Positions 8,551-16,033 of a stretch of DNA of 64,000 bases are shown one piece after another. Numbering within the stretch: the stretch's first letter is position 1; each line of letters starts with the position of its first letter. The stretch spans positions 1,674,001 through 1,738,000 of the forward strand of contig NC_007973.1 of assembly GCF_000196015.1 (NCBI RefSeq), read 5' to 3'. The DNA is from Cupriavidus metallidurans CH34 (GTDB lineage Bacteria; Pseudomonadota; Gammaproteobacteria; Burkholderiales; Burkholderiaceae). The notes beneath the pieces are model-generated. The model was not told where the DNA came from. It saw only the letters and a program-made list of their open reading frames with translations, and ran no database searches. The position numbers and the translations under genes were made by a program.

Positions 8551-9277
8551 TAATTCAAGCAAGCTAAACGCGCTCTACACCCGGCTGGCACCGGGAGCGC
8601 CGCTGACCTCGGAGGACTTGGCGGCGTTGGGCATCTCTGCCGACCTGGCCGTTCACTACGTCCGGGCAGGGTGGCTGACGCGCTTGGCGCGGGGGGTTTT
8701 CTGCCGCCCGAACGATTCCCCGGCGCTCCATCCCAGCCTGCTGCTGTTGCAGCGCCAATTCGAGGGGCTGCACGTCGGCGGCAAGTCGGCGCTGGACTGG
8801 TACGGCGTGCGCCAGTACGTGCCGCAGCAGCCGGTGCTGCATCTGTATGGCTGGAAGGCTGCGCGCTTGCCGGAATGGTTCACCGAACGCTTCCCGGCCG
8901 AGTACCACCGCAAGCGCCTGTTCGATGAGCAGCCGGACGCCATGCTGCACGTCGGCCCGTTTGAGAAGCGCGGCGGGGCGCCGCAGGTGTCGGCGCCGGA
9001 GCGCGCCTTGCTGGAACTGTTGAGCGAGGTTGGCGTGCGCCAGCCCTTGCAGGAAGCCCGCGAACTCGTCGAAGGCGCGTACAGCCTGCGTGCCGATGTG
9101 CTGCGCGAGCTGTTGCAGCACTGCACGAACGTCAAGACCGTGCGGCTGTGCCTGCAACTCGGCCGCGAGGCGTCATTGCCCTGGGTGGCCAAGCTCGACT
9201 CGGCCTCGCTGCCGACGGGCAGCGAGCGGCCTTGGGTGTCTCGGTCGGCCGACGGCCTGCTGGTGCTCAAGCCATGA
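8540..9277 (+). CDS. abiEi: AbiEi-type antitoxin (type IV TA system)
   Basis: A 245-residue protein. The N-terminal winged helix (about 5-60: PLTSEDLAALGISADLAVHY, then VRAGWLTRLARGVFCRP) is the AbiEi DNA-binding domain. The rest (LHVGGKSALDWYGVRQYV, then LLELLSEVGVRQPLQEAREL) matches the AbiEi C-terminal antitoxin region. In the AbiE system the antitoxin represses the operon and counters the nucleotidyltransferase toxin without a stable complex. The start at 8540 is chosen over an upstream in-frame opening at 8366 that lies in DUF2274. The stop overlaps the toxin start (ATGA). The position on an integrative element suggests element maintenance or phage exclusion. Confidence 0.88.
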   Translation: MTTTNSSKLNALYTRLAPGAPLTSEDLAALGISADLAVHYVRAGWLTRLARGVFCRPNDSPALHPSLLLLQRQFEGLHVGGKSALDWYGVRQYVPQQPVLHLYGWKAARLPEWFTERFPAEYHRKRLFDEQPDAMLHVGPFEKRGGAPQVSAPERALLELLSEVGVRQPLQEARELVEGAYSLRADVLRELLQHCTNVKTVRLCLQLGREASLPWVAKLDSASLPTGSERPWVSRSADGLLVLKP

Positions 9278-10194
9278 ACCAGACCTATCTCGATACCGCG
9301 CGCCTGCTGACGCAGGTGGCGCCACTGGTGTTCGTGGATGACACCTTCGCCTTGAAGGGCGGCACGGCGATCAATCTGTTCGTGCGCGACATGCCGCGTC
9401 TGTCGGTTGATCTCGATCTGGTCTTTCCCGATCACACGCTGCCGCGTGACGAGGCGCTGGCGCGCATCAACGAGGCTGTTCGGCAGGCTGCCGAGCGGTT
9501 GAAGAAACGAGGCTTCCAGACGCACGCACCAGCGGCAGCAGCAGGAGAGACGAAGTTGCTGGTGCGTCGTGGCTCGATTCAGGTCAAGGTCGAAGTCAAC
9601 TTCGTCATGCGTGGCACGGTGCAGCCGGTGCGCCGTGCTTCGCTGACGCCGGTTGCCCGCGACGTGTTGATGGCCGATCTAGAGATTCCGGTGGTGTCGC
9701 TGGAAGACGTGTACGGCGGCAAGCTGGTGGCGGCACTGGATCGGCAGCACCCACGCGATCTGTTCGACGTGATGCAGCTCTTTGCGCACGAGGGCATCAC
9801 GCCTGGCATCCGGCGCGCCTTCGTGGTTTACCTCGCCAGCAGCAACCGGCCGATCCATGAAGTGTTGTTCACGCCGCTGCGGGACATCCGGCATGACTAC
9901 GAGCACAACTTCCAAGGCATGACAGTCGAGCCCGTGCCGCTCGATGCGCTACTCGCCACGCGAGAACGCATGGTGCGCGAAGTGCAGCAGGGCTTGGACG
10001 ACGACGAGCGGCGCTTCCTGCTGTCGCTGGTCGTCGGCACGCCGGAGTGGTCATTGCTGGGCATCGCACACCTCGAACATCTGCCGGGCATCCGCTGGAA
10101 GCTGCGCAACCTGGCGCAGTTGCAGAAGGTCGATGCGAGGAAGTTTGGCGAGCAGGCTGACCTGCTCGCCAAGCAGCTATCTGCGCTATGCTAG
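9274..10194 (+). CDS. abiEii: AbiEii-type nucleotidyltransferase toxin
   Basis: A 306-residue nucleotidyltransferase-like AbiEii/AbiGii toxin. The polymerase-beta-fold motifs are visible: KGGTAINLF (residues 28-36) and SVDLDLVF (44-51) with the paired acidic residues. Further conserved blocks are VSLEDVYGGKLVAALDRQHPRDLFDV (about 142-170, KL plus RDLFD). AbiEii enzymes modify nucleic-acid or nucleotide targets, and tRNA modification is known for MenT relatives. The start is the ATGA overlap with abiEi; a longer frame from 9148 lies within abiEi and is rejected. The toxin frame is intact, so the antitoxin is presumably functional. Confidence 0.9.
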   Translation: MNQTYLDTARLLTQVAPLVFVDDTFALKGGTAINLFVRDMPRLSVDLDLVFPDHTLPRDEALARINEAVRQAAERLKKRGFQTHAPAAAAGETKLLVRRGSIQVKVEVNFVMRGTVQPVRRASLTPVARDVLMADLEIPVVSLEDVYGGKLVAALDRQHPRDLFDVMQLFAHEGITPGIRRAFVVYLASSNRPIHEVLFTPLRDIRHDYEHNFQGMTVEPVPLDALLATRERMVREVQQGLDDDERRFLLSLVVGTPEWSLLGIAHLEHLPGIRWKLRNLAQLQKVDARKFGEQADLLAKQLSALC

Positions 10195-10431
10195 AAGGCG
10201 ATTGATGATGGTGCCGCCAGCGTCGTCACCCCGCTAATCGCCCCATCTCCCGCGCCAGCAAAAGATGTCCGATGCAGACGGTAAAGACGACGGTAAGGCC
10301 CCATTTCGATCATCGCAAATCCCTTTAACCACGCGGACTTACGTGGCTCATTGATGATCGAGTGGGAGTGATTCGGCCTCTGGCGCTGGCCAGAGCCGAG
10401 TAGCACCAGAGAACAAAAAAGCCCGCGTAAC
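10195..10431. other. Intergenic region with nested inverted repeat
   Basis: No gene is seen. There is a tandem 12-base direct repeat containing GACGGTAA (10277-10284 and 10289-10296). A nested inverted repeat follows: GATCATC (10308-10314) pairs with GATGATC (10353-10359) around CCACG (10329-10333) and CGTGG (10342-10346). The stretch ends with the left half of the terminator split by the IS element. A small RNA, an attenuator or an element-end structure are all possible; the sequence does not decide. Confidence 0.4.
10428..10431. repeat. Target-site duplication, left copy (TAAC)
   Basis: TAAC directly precedes the left end of the IS150-type element and is repeated directly after its right end (11886-11889). 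A 3-5-base duplication is normal for the IS3 family. It shows the element arrived by simple insertion and that both flanks are still the original ones. Confidence 0.85.
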
Positions 10432-10482
10432 TGAACTGCACCCCAAAGGTTGGACACCCGTTCAACCTTTGGGGTGTTTTTC

Positions 10483-11010
10483 ATGGCGAAGTACGATGAG
10501 AGCTTCAAGCGCCAGGTTGTTGAGCGCTATCTGACAGGATCTTCCGGTTTCAAGGCCTTGGGCAAGGAACTGGGTGTGGACCCGGGAGCCATACGGCGCT
10601 GGGTTGGCAGCTATGCTCATCACGGTGCAGCAGGGCTGAGAAAGAAATCTGTCCGGTATGGCGCGAAGTTCAAATTGTCGGTGCTACGGCGGATGTGGCG
10701 CGACGAGTTGTCCTACCGACAGGTTGCTGCTCTGTTCGATCTGAGGGGCGGGACTGCTGTCGTCTCGGCGTGGGAACGCCAGTATCATTCGCAGGGAATA
10801 GACGCACTGGCGCCCAAACCACGAGGGCGTACGAAGACAATGTCGGCTCCTATACCTCCCAAGCCACCGGCCTCGAATGTCAAAGAGACCCGCACGCTGG
10901 AAGATCTGCGTAAAGAGAACGAATACCTGCGCGCGGAGGTGGCGTACCTAAAAAAATGGAATGCCTTGGTTCAGGCCAAGAAAGCGGCCGCACAGAAAAA
11001 GCGCGGCTAG
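10483..11010 (+). CDS. IS150-type transposase OrfA
   Basis: A 175-residue protein with two helix-turn-helix units (about 8-55, FKRQVVERYLTGSSGFKALG, and 62-110, FKLSVLRRMWRDELSYRQVA), followed by a leucine-zipper-like helix (LEDLRKENEYLRAEVAYLKK). It binds the IS ends and regulates transposition. The ATG at 10483 fits the family start (MAKYDESFKRQVV). The gene contains the slippery A run (10950-10956) from which the OrfAB fusion is made. Confidence 0.92.
   Translation: MAKYDESFKRQVVERYLTGSSGFKALGKELGVDPGAIRRWVGSYAHHGAAGLRKKSVRYGAKFKLSVLRRMWRDELSYRQVAALFDLRGGTAVVSAWERQYHSQGIDALAPKPRGRTKTMSAPIPPKPPASNVKETRTLEDLRKENEYLRAEVAYLKKWNALVQAKKAAAQKKRG
10950..10956 (+). promoter_or_regulatory. Programmed -1 frameshift site in IS orfA
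   Basis: Seven A residues (the frame reads CTA AAA AAA TGG) lie where orfA and orfB overlap. A -1 slip moves ribosomes from OrfA into the orfB frame to give the OrfAB transposase, as in IS150 and other IS3-family elements. The orfB ATG (10956-10958) begins on the last A of this run. Confidence 0.75.
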
Positions 11011-11846
11011 TGCTCGAACTGAGGCAACACTATGATTTGGCGGCGCTACTGAAGGTTGCTGGACTGTCGCGCAGCACGTTCTATTACCAGGCCAAGGTTA
11101 TCGGGGCCGGCGATAGGTACGCCGACTTGAAGGCGCGTATCCAGAGCATCTACGACCATCATAAGGGCCGTTATGGCTACCGGCGGATCACGGCGGCACT
11201 ACGACGATCTGGCGAGACGATCAATCACAAGGTGGTCCAGCGGTTGATGCAGTCACTGGGCCTGAGATCCTTGGTTCGGCCAAAGAAGTACCGCTCATAC
11301 CGAGGGCCAGGTCACGTGTCCGTGCCTAACCTGTTGCAGAGGCAGTTCCAAGCCAGGCGCCCGAATGAGAAGTGGGTGACGGACGTGACCGAATTCAATG
11401 TCGGCGGCGACAAACTCTACCTCTCGCCTGTTATGGACCTATACAACGGGGAAATCGTGGCCTATCAGACCAGCCGGCGACCGCACTTCAGCCTGGTTGG
11501 CACGATGCTCAGGAAGGCATTGAACAAGCTCTCCAGTGCTCAACGGCCGCTGCTGCATTCCGATCAGGGTTGGCAATACCAGATGCCGGCCTACCGGCGG
11601 GTGCTGGCCGAGCACGGGGTGACAAAAAGCATGTCACGTAGGGGAAATTGCCTGGACAACGCCGCCATGGAGAGCTTCTTTGGAACGCTCAAATCCGAAT
11701 GCTTCTATCTGAGCAAGTTCACCGCCATTGACCAGTTGCAGGATGCCTTGCGCCGCTATATCCACTACTACAATCACCACCGCATCAGGACCAAACTAAA
11801 AGGGCTGAGTCCTGTGCAATACAGGACTCAGCCCTCTATGGCTTAG
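10956..11846 (+). CDS. IS150-type transposase OrfB (DDE integrase domain)
   Basis: A 296-residue catalytic half with an HTH_21-like N-terminus (YRRITAALRRSGETINHKVV) and an rve integrase core. The DDE triad is visible in WVTDVTEF, LLHSDQGWQY and NAAMESFFGTLKSE. It is in the -1 frame relative to orfA and is normally produced as an OrfAB fusion through the A7 site; the ATG at 10956 may give a separate OrfB. It is full length with no internal stop. Confidence 0.92.
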   Translation: MECLGSGQESGRTEKARLVLELRQHYDLAALLKVAGLSRSTFYYQAKVIGAGDRYADLKARIQSIYDHHKGRYGYRRITAALRRSGETINHKVVQRLMQSLGLRSLVRPKKYRSYRGPGHVSVPNLLQRQFQARRPNEKWVTDVTEFNVGGDKLYLSPVMDLYNGEIVAYQTSRRPHFSLVGTMLRKALNKLSSAQRPLLHSDQGWQYQMPAYRRVLAEHGVTKSMSRRGNCLDNAAMESFFGTLKSECFYLSKFTAIDQLQDALRRYIHYYNHHRIRTKLKGLSPVQYRTQPSMA

Positions 11847-11885
11847 CCTACCGCCTTAACTGTCCAACTTCTTGGGGTCAGTTCA

Positions 11886-11889
11886 TAAC
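11886..11889. repeat. Target-site duplication, right copy (TAAC)
   Basis: The right-hand partner of the TAAC at 10428-10431, immediately after the IS right end (inverted repeat 11860-11885). Confidence 0.85.
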
Positions 11890-11943
11890 TGCGGGCTTTT
11901 TTGTGCCATTTTTCCGGCACCGGTCTGTCGACCACGGCCTGGC

Positions 11944-13476
11944 TCAGGCATTACCTGACGGACGATTTGCGTCGTAACGGAATACCCCATCCGTTAGGTC
12001 AATCTCGGGAAACTCATCCTTCTCTCCCCAGTAGTCTTGCGTGTGTTGCCACTCGCGCGTGTTGCCGCTCCTGGGCATGAGTTGGATGTCGCGCATGAGA
12101 TAGCCGGGGTTGAAGTTGTCGGCGTCTATCCACTCGGATAGAGGCATGTCTTTCTCGTCTTCACGGAGTTGTGGGGTGACTTGCTTTGCTCCTGTGGCAT
12201 CCATGTGCTTCAGCAGGCGGCAGACGAAGTCGGCGACCATGTCAACCCGTAGCGTCCAGCTGGCGCGGAAGTAGCCGAACACCCAGACCATGTTAGGCAC
12301 GCCAGTGAACATCATGCCGCGATAGGTCACGGTTTTCGAGAAATCCAGCGATTGGCCGTCGACGCTAAACGGAATGTCGCCCAGCACACTGAGCTGAAAG
12401 CCCGTAGCGGCCACAACGATGTCGGCGTCTAGCTTCTCGTTGGACTTGAGCACGACGCCGTCCTCGACGAACCGGTCGATCTCGTCAGTGACCACGATGG
12501 CGTTGCCCTCGCGAATTTCCGCGAACATGTCGCCATCGGGAATGAACGCCACCCGCTGCTGCCAAGGCCGGTAGCGTGGTGAAAAATGCGGTTCGAGTTC
12601 GAAGTCCTCGCCAAGCTGCGCGCGAACCCCTGCAAGCAGTTCCTTGCGCACCTCCTCTGGTTCTTCACGTGAGCGGCGGGCGAAGATGGCGCCATCCATC
12701 AGGACTTTCTTCCGGATGATCGCGTGGATCCACATTGGGTCGATTTCGAGCCGGCGTAGCTCGTTTGCGAGATCGTTGGCGTTGCGTCCCGAGATGAAGT
12801 ATGTGGGCGAGCGTTGCAGCATGGTGACCTTGGCACCCAGGCGGGCCAGTCCCGGCACGACGGTGGCAGCGGTAGCGCCCGAGCCGATGACGACCACACG
12901 CTTGCCCTGGACGTCCAGTTCCTCGGGCCAGGTCTGCGCGTGAATCAACGGGCCTTTGAAATTGTCCATGCCCGTCCACTCGGGCAGATAGCCCTGATCG
13001 TGGCGATAGTACCCCTGGCACATCCACAGGAAATTGGTGGTGAATCGTACGCGCTCTCCCGATTCCAGGCGTGTGGTATCAAGGGTCCAAAGTCCTTCGG
13101 CGGAAGACCAGGAGGCCGCGTCGATGCGATGGCGATAGCGGATGTGCTGAGCGAGGTCGTTTTCTTCGATTACTTCGGCCATGTAGCTGAGGATTTCCTC
13201 TGCAGTCGCAATGGGTTTTCCCATCCATGGCTTGAAGCGGTAGCCGAAGGTGTAGAGGTCACTATCCGAGCGCACACCGGGATAGCGGTGTGTGTGCCAG
13301 GTGCCTCCGAAGCTGTCCTTGCTTTCGAGCACGACGAAACGCTTGCCGGGGCATTGTGTCCGCATGTGATAGGCCGAGCCTACACCCGAGATGCCCGCAC
13401 CGACGATGATCACGTCGAAATGCTCCGTGGCTACGGGTCGGGCAGGCTGGCGCCCGGACAAGATGTTGGCATTCAT
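11944..13476 (-). CDS. Baeyer-Villiger-type flavin monooxygenase
   Basis: A 510-residue class B flavoprotein monooxygenase. The FAD Rossmann motif GAGISG lies near residue 25 (DVIIVGAGISGVGSAYHM) and the NADPH Rossmann motif in VVVIGSGATAATVV. The Baeyer-Villiger fingerprint FxGxxxHxxxWP is present as FKGPLIHAQTWP. It would insert oxygen next to a ketone carbonyl to form an ester or lactone using NADPH and O2. The start at 13476 has AGGAGA 7 bases upstream; the frame extends to 13515 without support. It is followed by a hydrolase gene on the same strand, and a TetR gene lies beyond, suggesting a ketone-to-ester-to-acid pathway. The substrate is unknown. Confidence 0.9.
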   Translation of the reverse strand: MNANILSGRQPARPVATEHFDVIIVGAGISGVGSAYHMRTQCPGKRFVVLESKDSFGGTWHTHRYPGVRSDSDLYTFGYRFKPWMGKPIATAEEILSYMAEVIEENDLAQHIRYRHRIDAASWSSAEGLWTLDTTRLESGERVRFTTNFLWMCQGYYRHDQGYLPEWTGMDNFKGPLIHAQTWPEELDVQGKRVVVIGSGATAATVVPGLARLGAKVTMLQRSPTYFISGRNANDLANELRRLEIDPMWIHAIIRKKVLMDGAIFARRSREEPEEVRKELLAGVRAQLGEDFELEPHFSPRYRPWQQRVAFIPDGDMFAEIREGNAIVVTDEIDRFVEDGVVLKSNEKLDADIVVAATGFQLSVLGDIPFSVDGQSLDFSKTVTYRGMMFTGVPNMVWVFGYFRASWTLRVDMVADFVCRLLKHMDATGAKQVTPQLREDEKDMPLSEWIDADNFNPGYLMRDIQLMPRSGNTREWQHTQDYWGEKDEFPEIDLTDGVFRYDANRPSGNA

Positions 13477-13538
13477 GGGGTTGTCTCCTGAGATATCGTA
13501 TGTGGCCCTGGCCACTCACGTGAAGAACGCCGATGACG

Positions 13539-14372
13539 TCATGCGCCACCGTGTCGTTCTTCGTGGCAATGTCCTGTCGGACTATCAAGATGACTTTCAA
13601 CCAGATCGAGCAGGGCACCGGGCTGTTCCAGCGTGACGAGGTGGCCGCAGTCGATCTGCTCGTAACGCGCGCCCGCTATGCCTGCAGCCAGATCGCGGCA
13701 ATGCGCGGGCGGCACCAGTCGATCTTGTTGCATACCGATCACCAGGGTCTGGGCTCTTATCCTGGGTAGCTCGGCGCGAATATCGATCGTGGCATCGAGC
13801 TCGGCCTGGCGATCGCCTCCGGCAGAAAGCAGGTTGGCGATGCGGTCCAGTGCGGTCTGTATCGCCTCAGTGGAGTTGGCTTGAAAGAAGGTATCGGACA
13901 CGCCGTTGACCAGCAGCAGTCTCGCAAGCTGGTGCTTGTCGGTTCGTGACAGCTCCGCCCAGAGGTCAAAAAGCACGCACATGCTTCTGCTGCTCTGCAC
14001 CCAGCCACCTAGCAAGATCAGTCGGCGCACACGATCGGGCATTGCAGCGGCCGCGACCGCGGCGACGACGGCACCCAGCGAATAGCCGATGAGATCCAGA
14101 GGCTTGCCGTCTCCAGCAAGGTCGGCGACGGCGCGGACCTGCTCGACCAGCGTGGTCAGGGCGATGGGGCCGCCCGGGTCTTCGGTCTGGCCTGCGCCGA
14201 CCATGTCGAACGCGAGGCAGCGCCGTTTGGCTGCCAGCCTGGGCAGCAACTGCGCCCAACCCATTTCGGCGCTTGAGGACGTGCCGTGAATCAGAATTGT
14301 GGCTCTGCCCTGGCCCGCGTCCAGCACACTGGTTCTGGGAATGCCGGGCGCGTCCACATTCAGACGTTGCAT
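13539..14372 (-). CDS. Alpha/beta-hydrolase (esterase-like)
   Basis: A 277-residue alpha/beta-hydrolase. The oxyanion region is ILIHGTSSS, the nucleophile elbow is GYSLGA (Ser in GxSxG), a candidate acidic residue lies in VIGMQQDRLVPP, and the catalytic His is in DCGHLVTLEQP. The start at 14372 has AAGGA with 5-base spacing. It sits directly upstream of the Baeyer-Villiger enzyme on the same strand, so it probably hydrolyses the ester or lactone that enzyme makes. The substrate cannot be read from the sequence. Confidence 0.88.
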   Translation of the reverse strand: MQRLNVDAPGIPRTSVLDAGQGRATILIHGTSSSAEMGWAQLLPRLAAKRRCLAFDMVGAGQTEDPGGPIALTTLVEQVRAVADLAGDGKPLDLIGYSLGAVVAAVAAAAMPDRVRRLILLGGWVQSSRSMCVLFDLWAELSRTDKHQLARLLLVNGVSDTFFQANSTEAIQTALDRIANLLSAGGDRQAELDATIDIRAELPRIRAQTLVIGMQQDRLVPPAHCRDLAAGIAGARYEQIDCGHLVTLEQPGALLDLVESHLDSPTGHCHEERHGGA

Positions 14373-14472
14373 AGGAGTCCTTGAGTGAGGAAGAGAAAGG
14401 GATCGACCAGACTGCGTCAGGTCGCTTGCAGCCAACGCTCGATTTGCTGGCCGTTAATGCCTACGCGGATGT

Positions 14473-15258
14473 CTACGGCGTATGGCGGGTACGCGATGAG
14501 GTGGCGAGCTTCCTGGGGCGGCCGCCCTGATCCTTAGCGCCCTGGCCGACGCGCCCGATTGGAGGCAGGCCGAGATAGCTCACGATAAGTTCGTACAACA
14601 CGTGAACCATGGCGACATGGCCCTTGGGTAGCGGCGCCTGGCTGTTGTACATCGCGTTGAATTGCGCGCTGCGCGCTGCGTACACGCCGAACATCAAGCG
14701 CGCTTCCCAGTCGGGGATGGCTACCACCTCCGGAAACCGGCTCAGTGCGGACACCAGCCGGCGCGTGGCGTCGTTTCCCAGGCGACCCACGGGCTCCCAC
14801 GCTTTGGGGTCGACCAGCGCACGCTGCAGCACGGCACGGAATACGCCATGACTCTTCTTCTGTACGCGTACGGCCAGGTCCACAAAGGCATTGATGACTT
14901 CGTGCGGTGATGCATGCTCGGTAGTGACCTTGGCCAGCAAGTCGTCGGTATCCTGGCGGATCTGGTCGAAGCCGCGCTCCAGCACGGCCTGAATGAAGCC
15001 TTCGCGGTCTCCGAAGCGGAAGTACAAGGCGCCGATCGATGTGCCAGCGTATTCAGCCACCGCCTGCATCGACAAGCCCTCGAATCCGTGCGCTTCGAAG
15101 TGGGCCAGGCCTGCATCCAGCAGCGCTTTCTCTGTTGCCTGGCTGCGGGCTTGCAGGGCGAGTCTGCGGTTCTTGGGGGGTGTCGCATCTGTCTGGCGAT
15201 CAGATCGATCTGATCGCTCAGGCGATGCCTTGGCGCTGCCGATGGGAACATCGAGCAT
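14473..15258 (-). CDS. TetR/AcrR-family transcriptional regulator
   Basis: A 261-residue regulator. The TetR N-terminal HTH lies at about residues 42-90 (ALLDAGLAHFEAHGFEGLSM, AVAEYAGTSIGALYFRFGDR), preceded by an unusual 30-residue polar extension. The C-terminal ligand domain is typical in length. GGGAGA lies about 7 bases before the ATG at 15258. The gene is upstream of the hydrolase and monooxygenase on the same strand, so it probably controls them. A palindrome over its own promoter suggests autoregulation. Confidence 0.9.
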   Translation of the reverse strand: MLDVPIGSAKASPERSDRSDRQTDATPPKNRRLALQARSQATEKALLDAGLAHFEAHGFEGLSMQAVAEYAGTSIGALYFRFGDREGFIQAVLERGFDQIRQDTDDLLAKVTTEHASPHEVINAFVDLAVRVQKKSHGVFRAVLQRALVDPKAWEPVGRLGNDATRRLVSALSRFPEVVAIPDWEARLMFGVYAARSAQFNAMYNSQAPLPKGHVAMVHVLYELIVSYLGLPPIGRVGQGAKDQGGRPRKLATSSRTRHTP

Positions 15259-15270
15259 GCTGTGTCTCCC

Positions 15271-15298
15271 AAATAGAATTCGATTTATGGTTCTATTT
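15271..15298. promoter_or_regulatory. tetR promoter and operator candidate
   Basis: AAATAGAA (15271-15278) and TTCTATTT (15291-15298) form a perfect inverted repeat with a 12-base spacer, 13 bases or more upstream of the tetR ATG. On the minus strand a -10-like TATAAAT overlaps the right arm (about 15294-15300). This is a good candidate for TetR autorepression. Confidence 0.55.
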
Positions 15299-15386
15299 AT
15301 AGTCCCTGTAGCCTATTGTGCAAGCCGGAACTGCGGGCCGGCTGCAATTTCCGTTCTGCCATGCAGTTGGGCGTCTGCCGAACCCA

Positions 15387-15404
15387 TTTGGCGTGTTTGC
15401 CAAA
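15387..15404. repeat. TTTGGC inverted repeat
   Basis: TTTGGC and GCCAAA are separated by GTGTTT, in the 235-base gap between the tetR promoter and the PAS gene. It could be a second regulator site; no gene is seen here. Confidence 0.35.
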
Positions 15405-15439
15405 CCTGACCGGTTGCCGTCGTCAGGGGCGGAAAGTCG

Positions 15440-15464
15440 AAACCCGCAAGTGACTGCGGGTTTT
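15440..15464. terminator. Hairpin terminator after the PAS gene
   Basis: AAACCCGCA and TGCGGGTTT enclose a six-base loop (AGTGAC), with T residues on the plus side and a weaker T run on the minus side. It lies 30 bases beyond the PAS gene stop, between two minus-strand genes, so it probably ends the PAS transcript. Confidence 0.6.
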
Positions 15465-15493
15465 GATTGCTGGTGATCGTCTAGGAAGGGGGG

Positions 15494-15913
15494 CTATCTT
15501 GACACTGGCCCCGCAGCGCTCTGGGCGCGTTCCCGCTCGACCTTGTCCGTGACATCCCGTGCAACGGCGACTGAGCCGATGACATTGCCGTTCGCATCGC
15601 TGATCAGCGCAAACGTCATTTCCACAAAGAGTTTGCGTCCGTCCTTGTGGATCGCCTTGGTCAGTGTCGGCTTGCCGGAGAGCCGGGTCTTGCCGGTGTC
15701 GATAGCGGCCTGAAATCCCTTCCAGTGCGCGGCCTGCAGGCGCTCGGGAATGATCAGGTCGAGACTTTGGCCCAGCGCCTCGTCCGGGCCGTATCCGAAG
15801 AGTTCCGCCGCAGCATGATTCCAGCCCGTGATTCGGCCGTCCGTATCGGCAAAGATGAGTGCGTCGGCGAGTTGTTCGAGGATTTGCGCTGCCGTGTTCG
15901 TTGAAATTGTCAT
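15494..15913 (-). CDS. Single PAS-domain protein
   Basis: A 139-residue protein that is almost entirely one PAS domain (about 8-130: LADALIFADTDGRITGWNHA, AAELFGYGPDEALGQSL, ending SVAVARDVTDKVERERAQ). The C-terminal helix looks like the linker that normally leads into a kinase, GGDEF or HTH output domain, but no output domain follows before the stop. It may be a free-standing sensor, or a remnant of a larger signalling protein. No strong ribosome site was seen. Confidence 0.85.
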   Translation of the reverse strand: MTISTNTAAQILEQLADALIFADTDGRITGWNHAAAELFGYGPDEALGQSLDLIIPERLQAAHWKGFQAAIDTGKTRLSGKPTLTKAIHKDGRKLFVEMTFALISDANGNVIGSVAVARDVTDKVERERAQSAAGPVSR

Positions 15914-16033
15914 GATTTCATCGTCTTGTGGGGTGGGGGCGCTCGCCCGGCATTGGGCCGTCTGATGCGGCCCGATTGCCAGTCGATATTCTCCGCTGCA
16001 AATCGCAGATGCCTGCGCTTTCTCTCCGGACTA

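Larger units (their letters stand above)
10432..11885 (+). mobile_element. IS150-type insertion sequence (IS3 family), complete
   Basis: A 1454-base element starting TG and ending CA. The terminal inverted repeats are about 26 bases (10432-10457 and 11860-11885), sharing TGAACTG at the tip and GTTGGACA inside, with about 19-20 identical positions. It carries orfA and orfB in the usual overlapping frames with an A-run frameshift site, and is flanked by TAAC duplications. The length matches the IS150 subgroup (about 1.4-1.5 kb). Both frames are intact, so it may be active. Confidence 0.93.
10413..11904. terminator. Rho-independent terminator split by an IS
   Basis: The left arm ACAAAAAAGCCCGC (10413-10426) and right arm GCGGGCTTTTTTGT (11891-11904) are perfect 14-base complements. 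With the IS and one TAAC copy removed, the site reads as a hairpin with loop GTAACT and runs of A and T on both sides, a bidirectional terminator. It would have ended abiE transcription, and also any transcript coming from the right. The IS now separates the arms by about 1.46 kb. Confidence 0.85.

Noticed and set aside
10477..10484. TTTTTCAT, the 8-base Tn4371-type attachment sequence
   Set aside because: It lies inside the IS150-type element at the orfA start, so it is part of the IS and not an element boundary.
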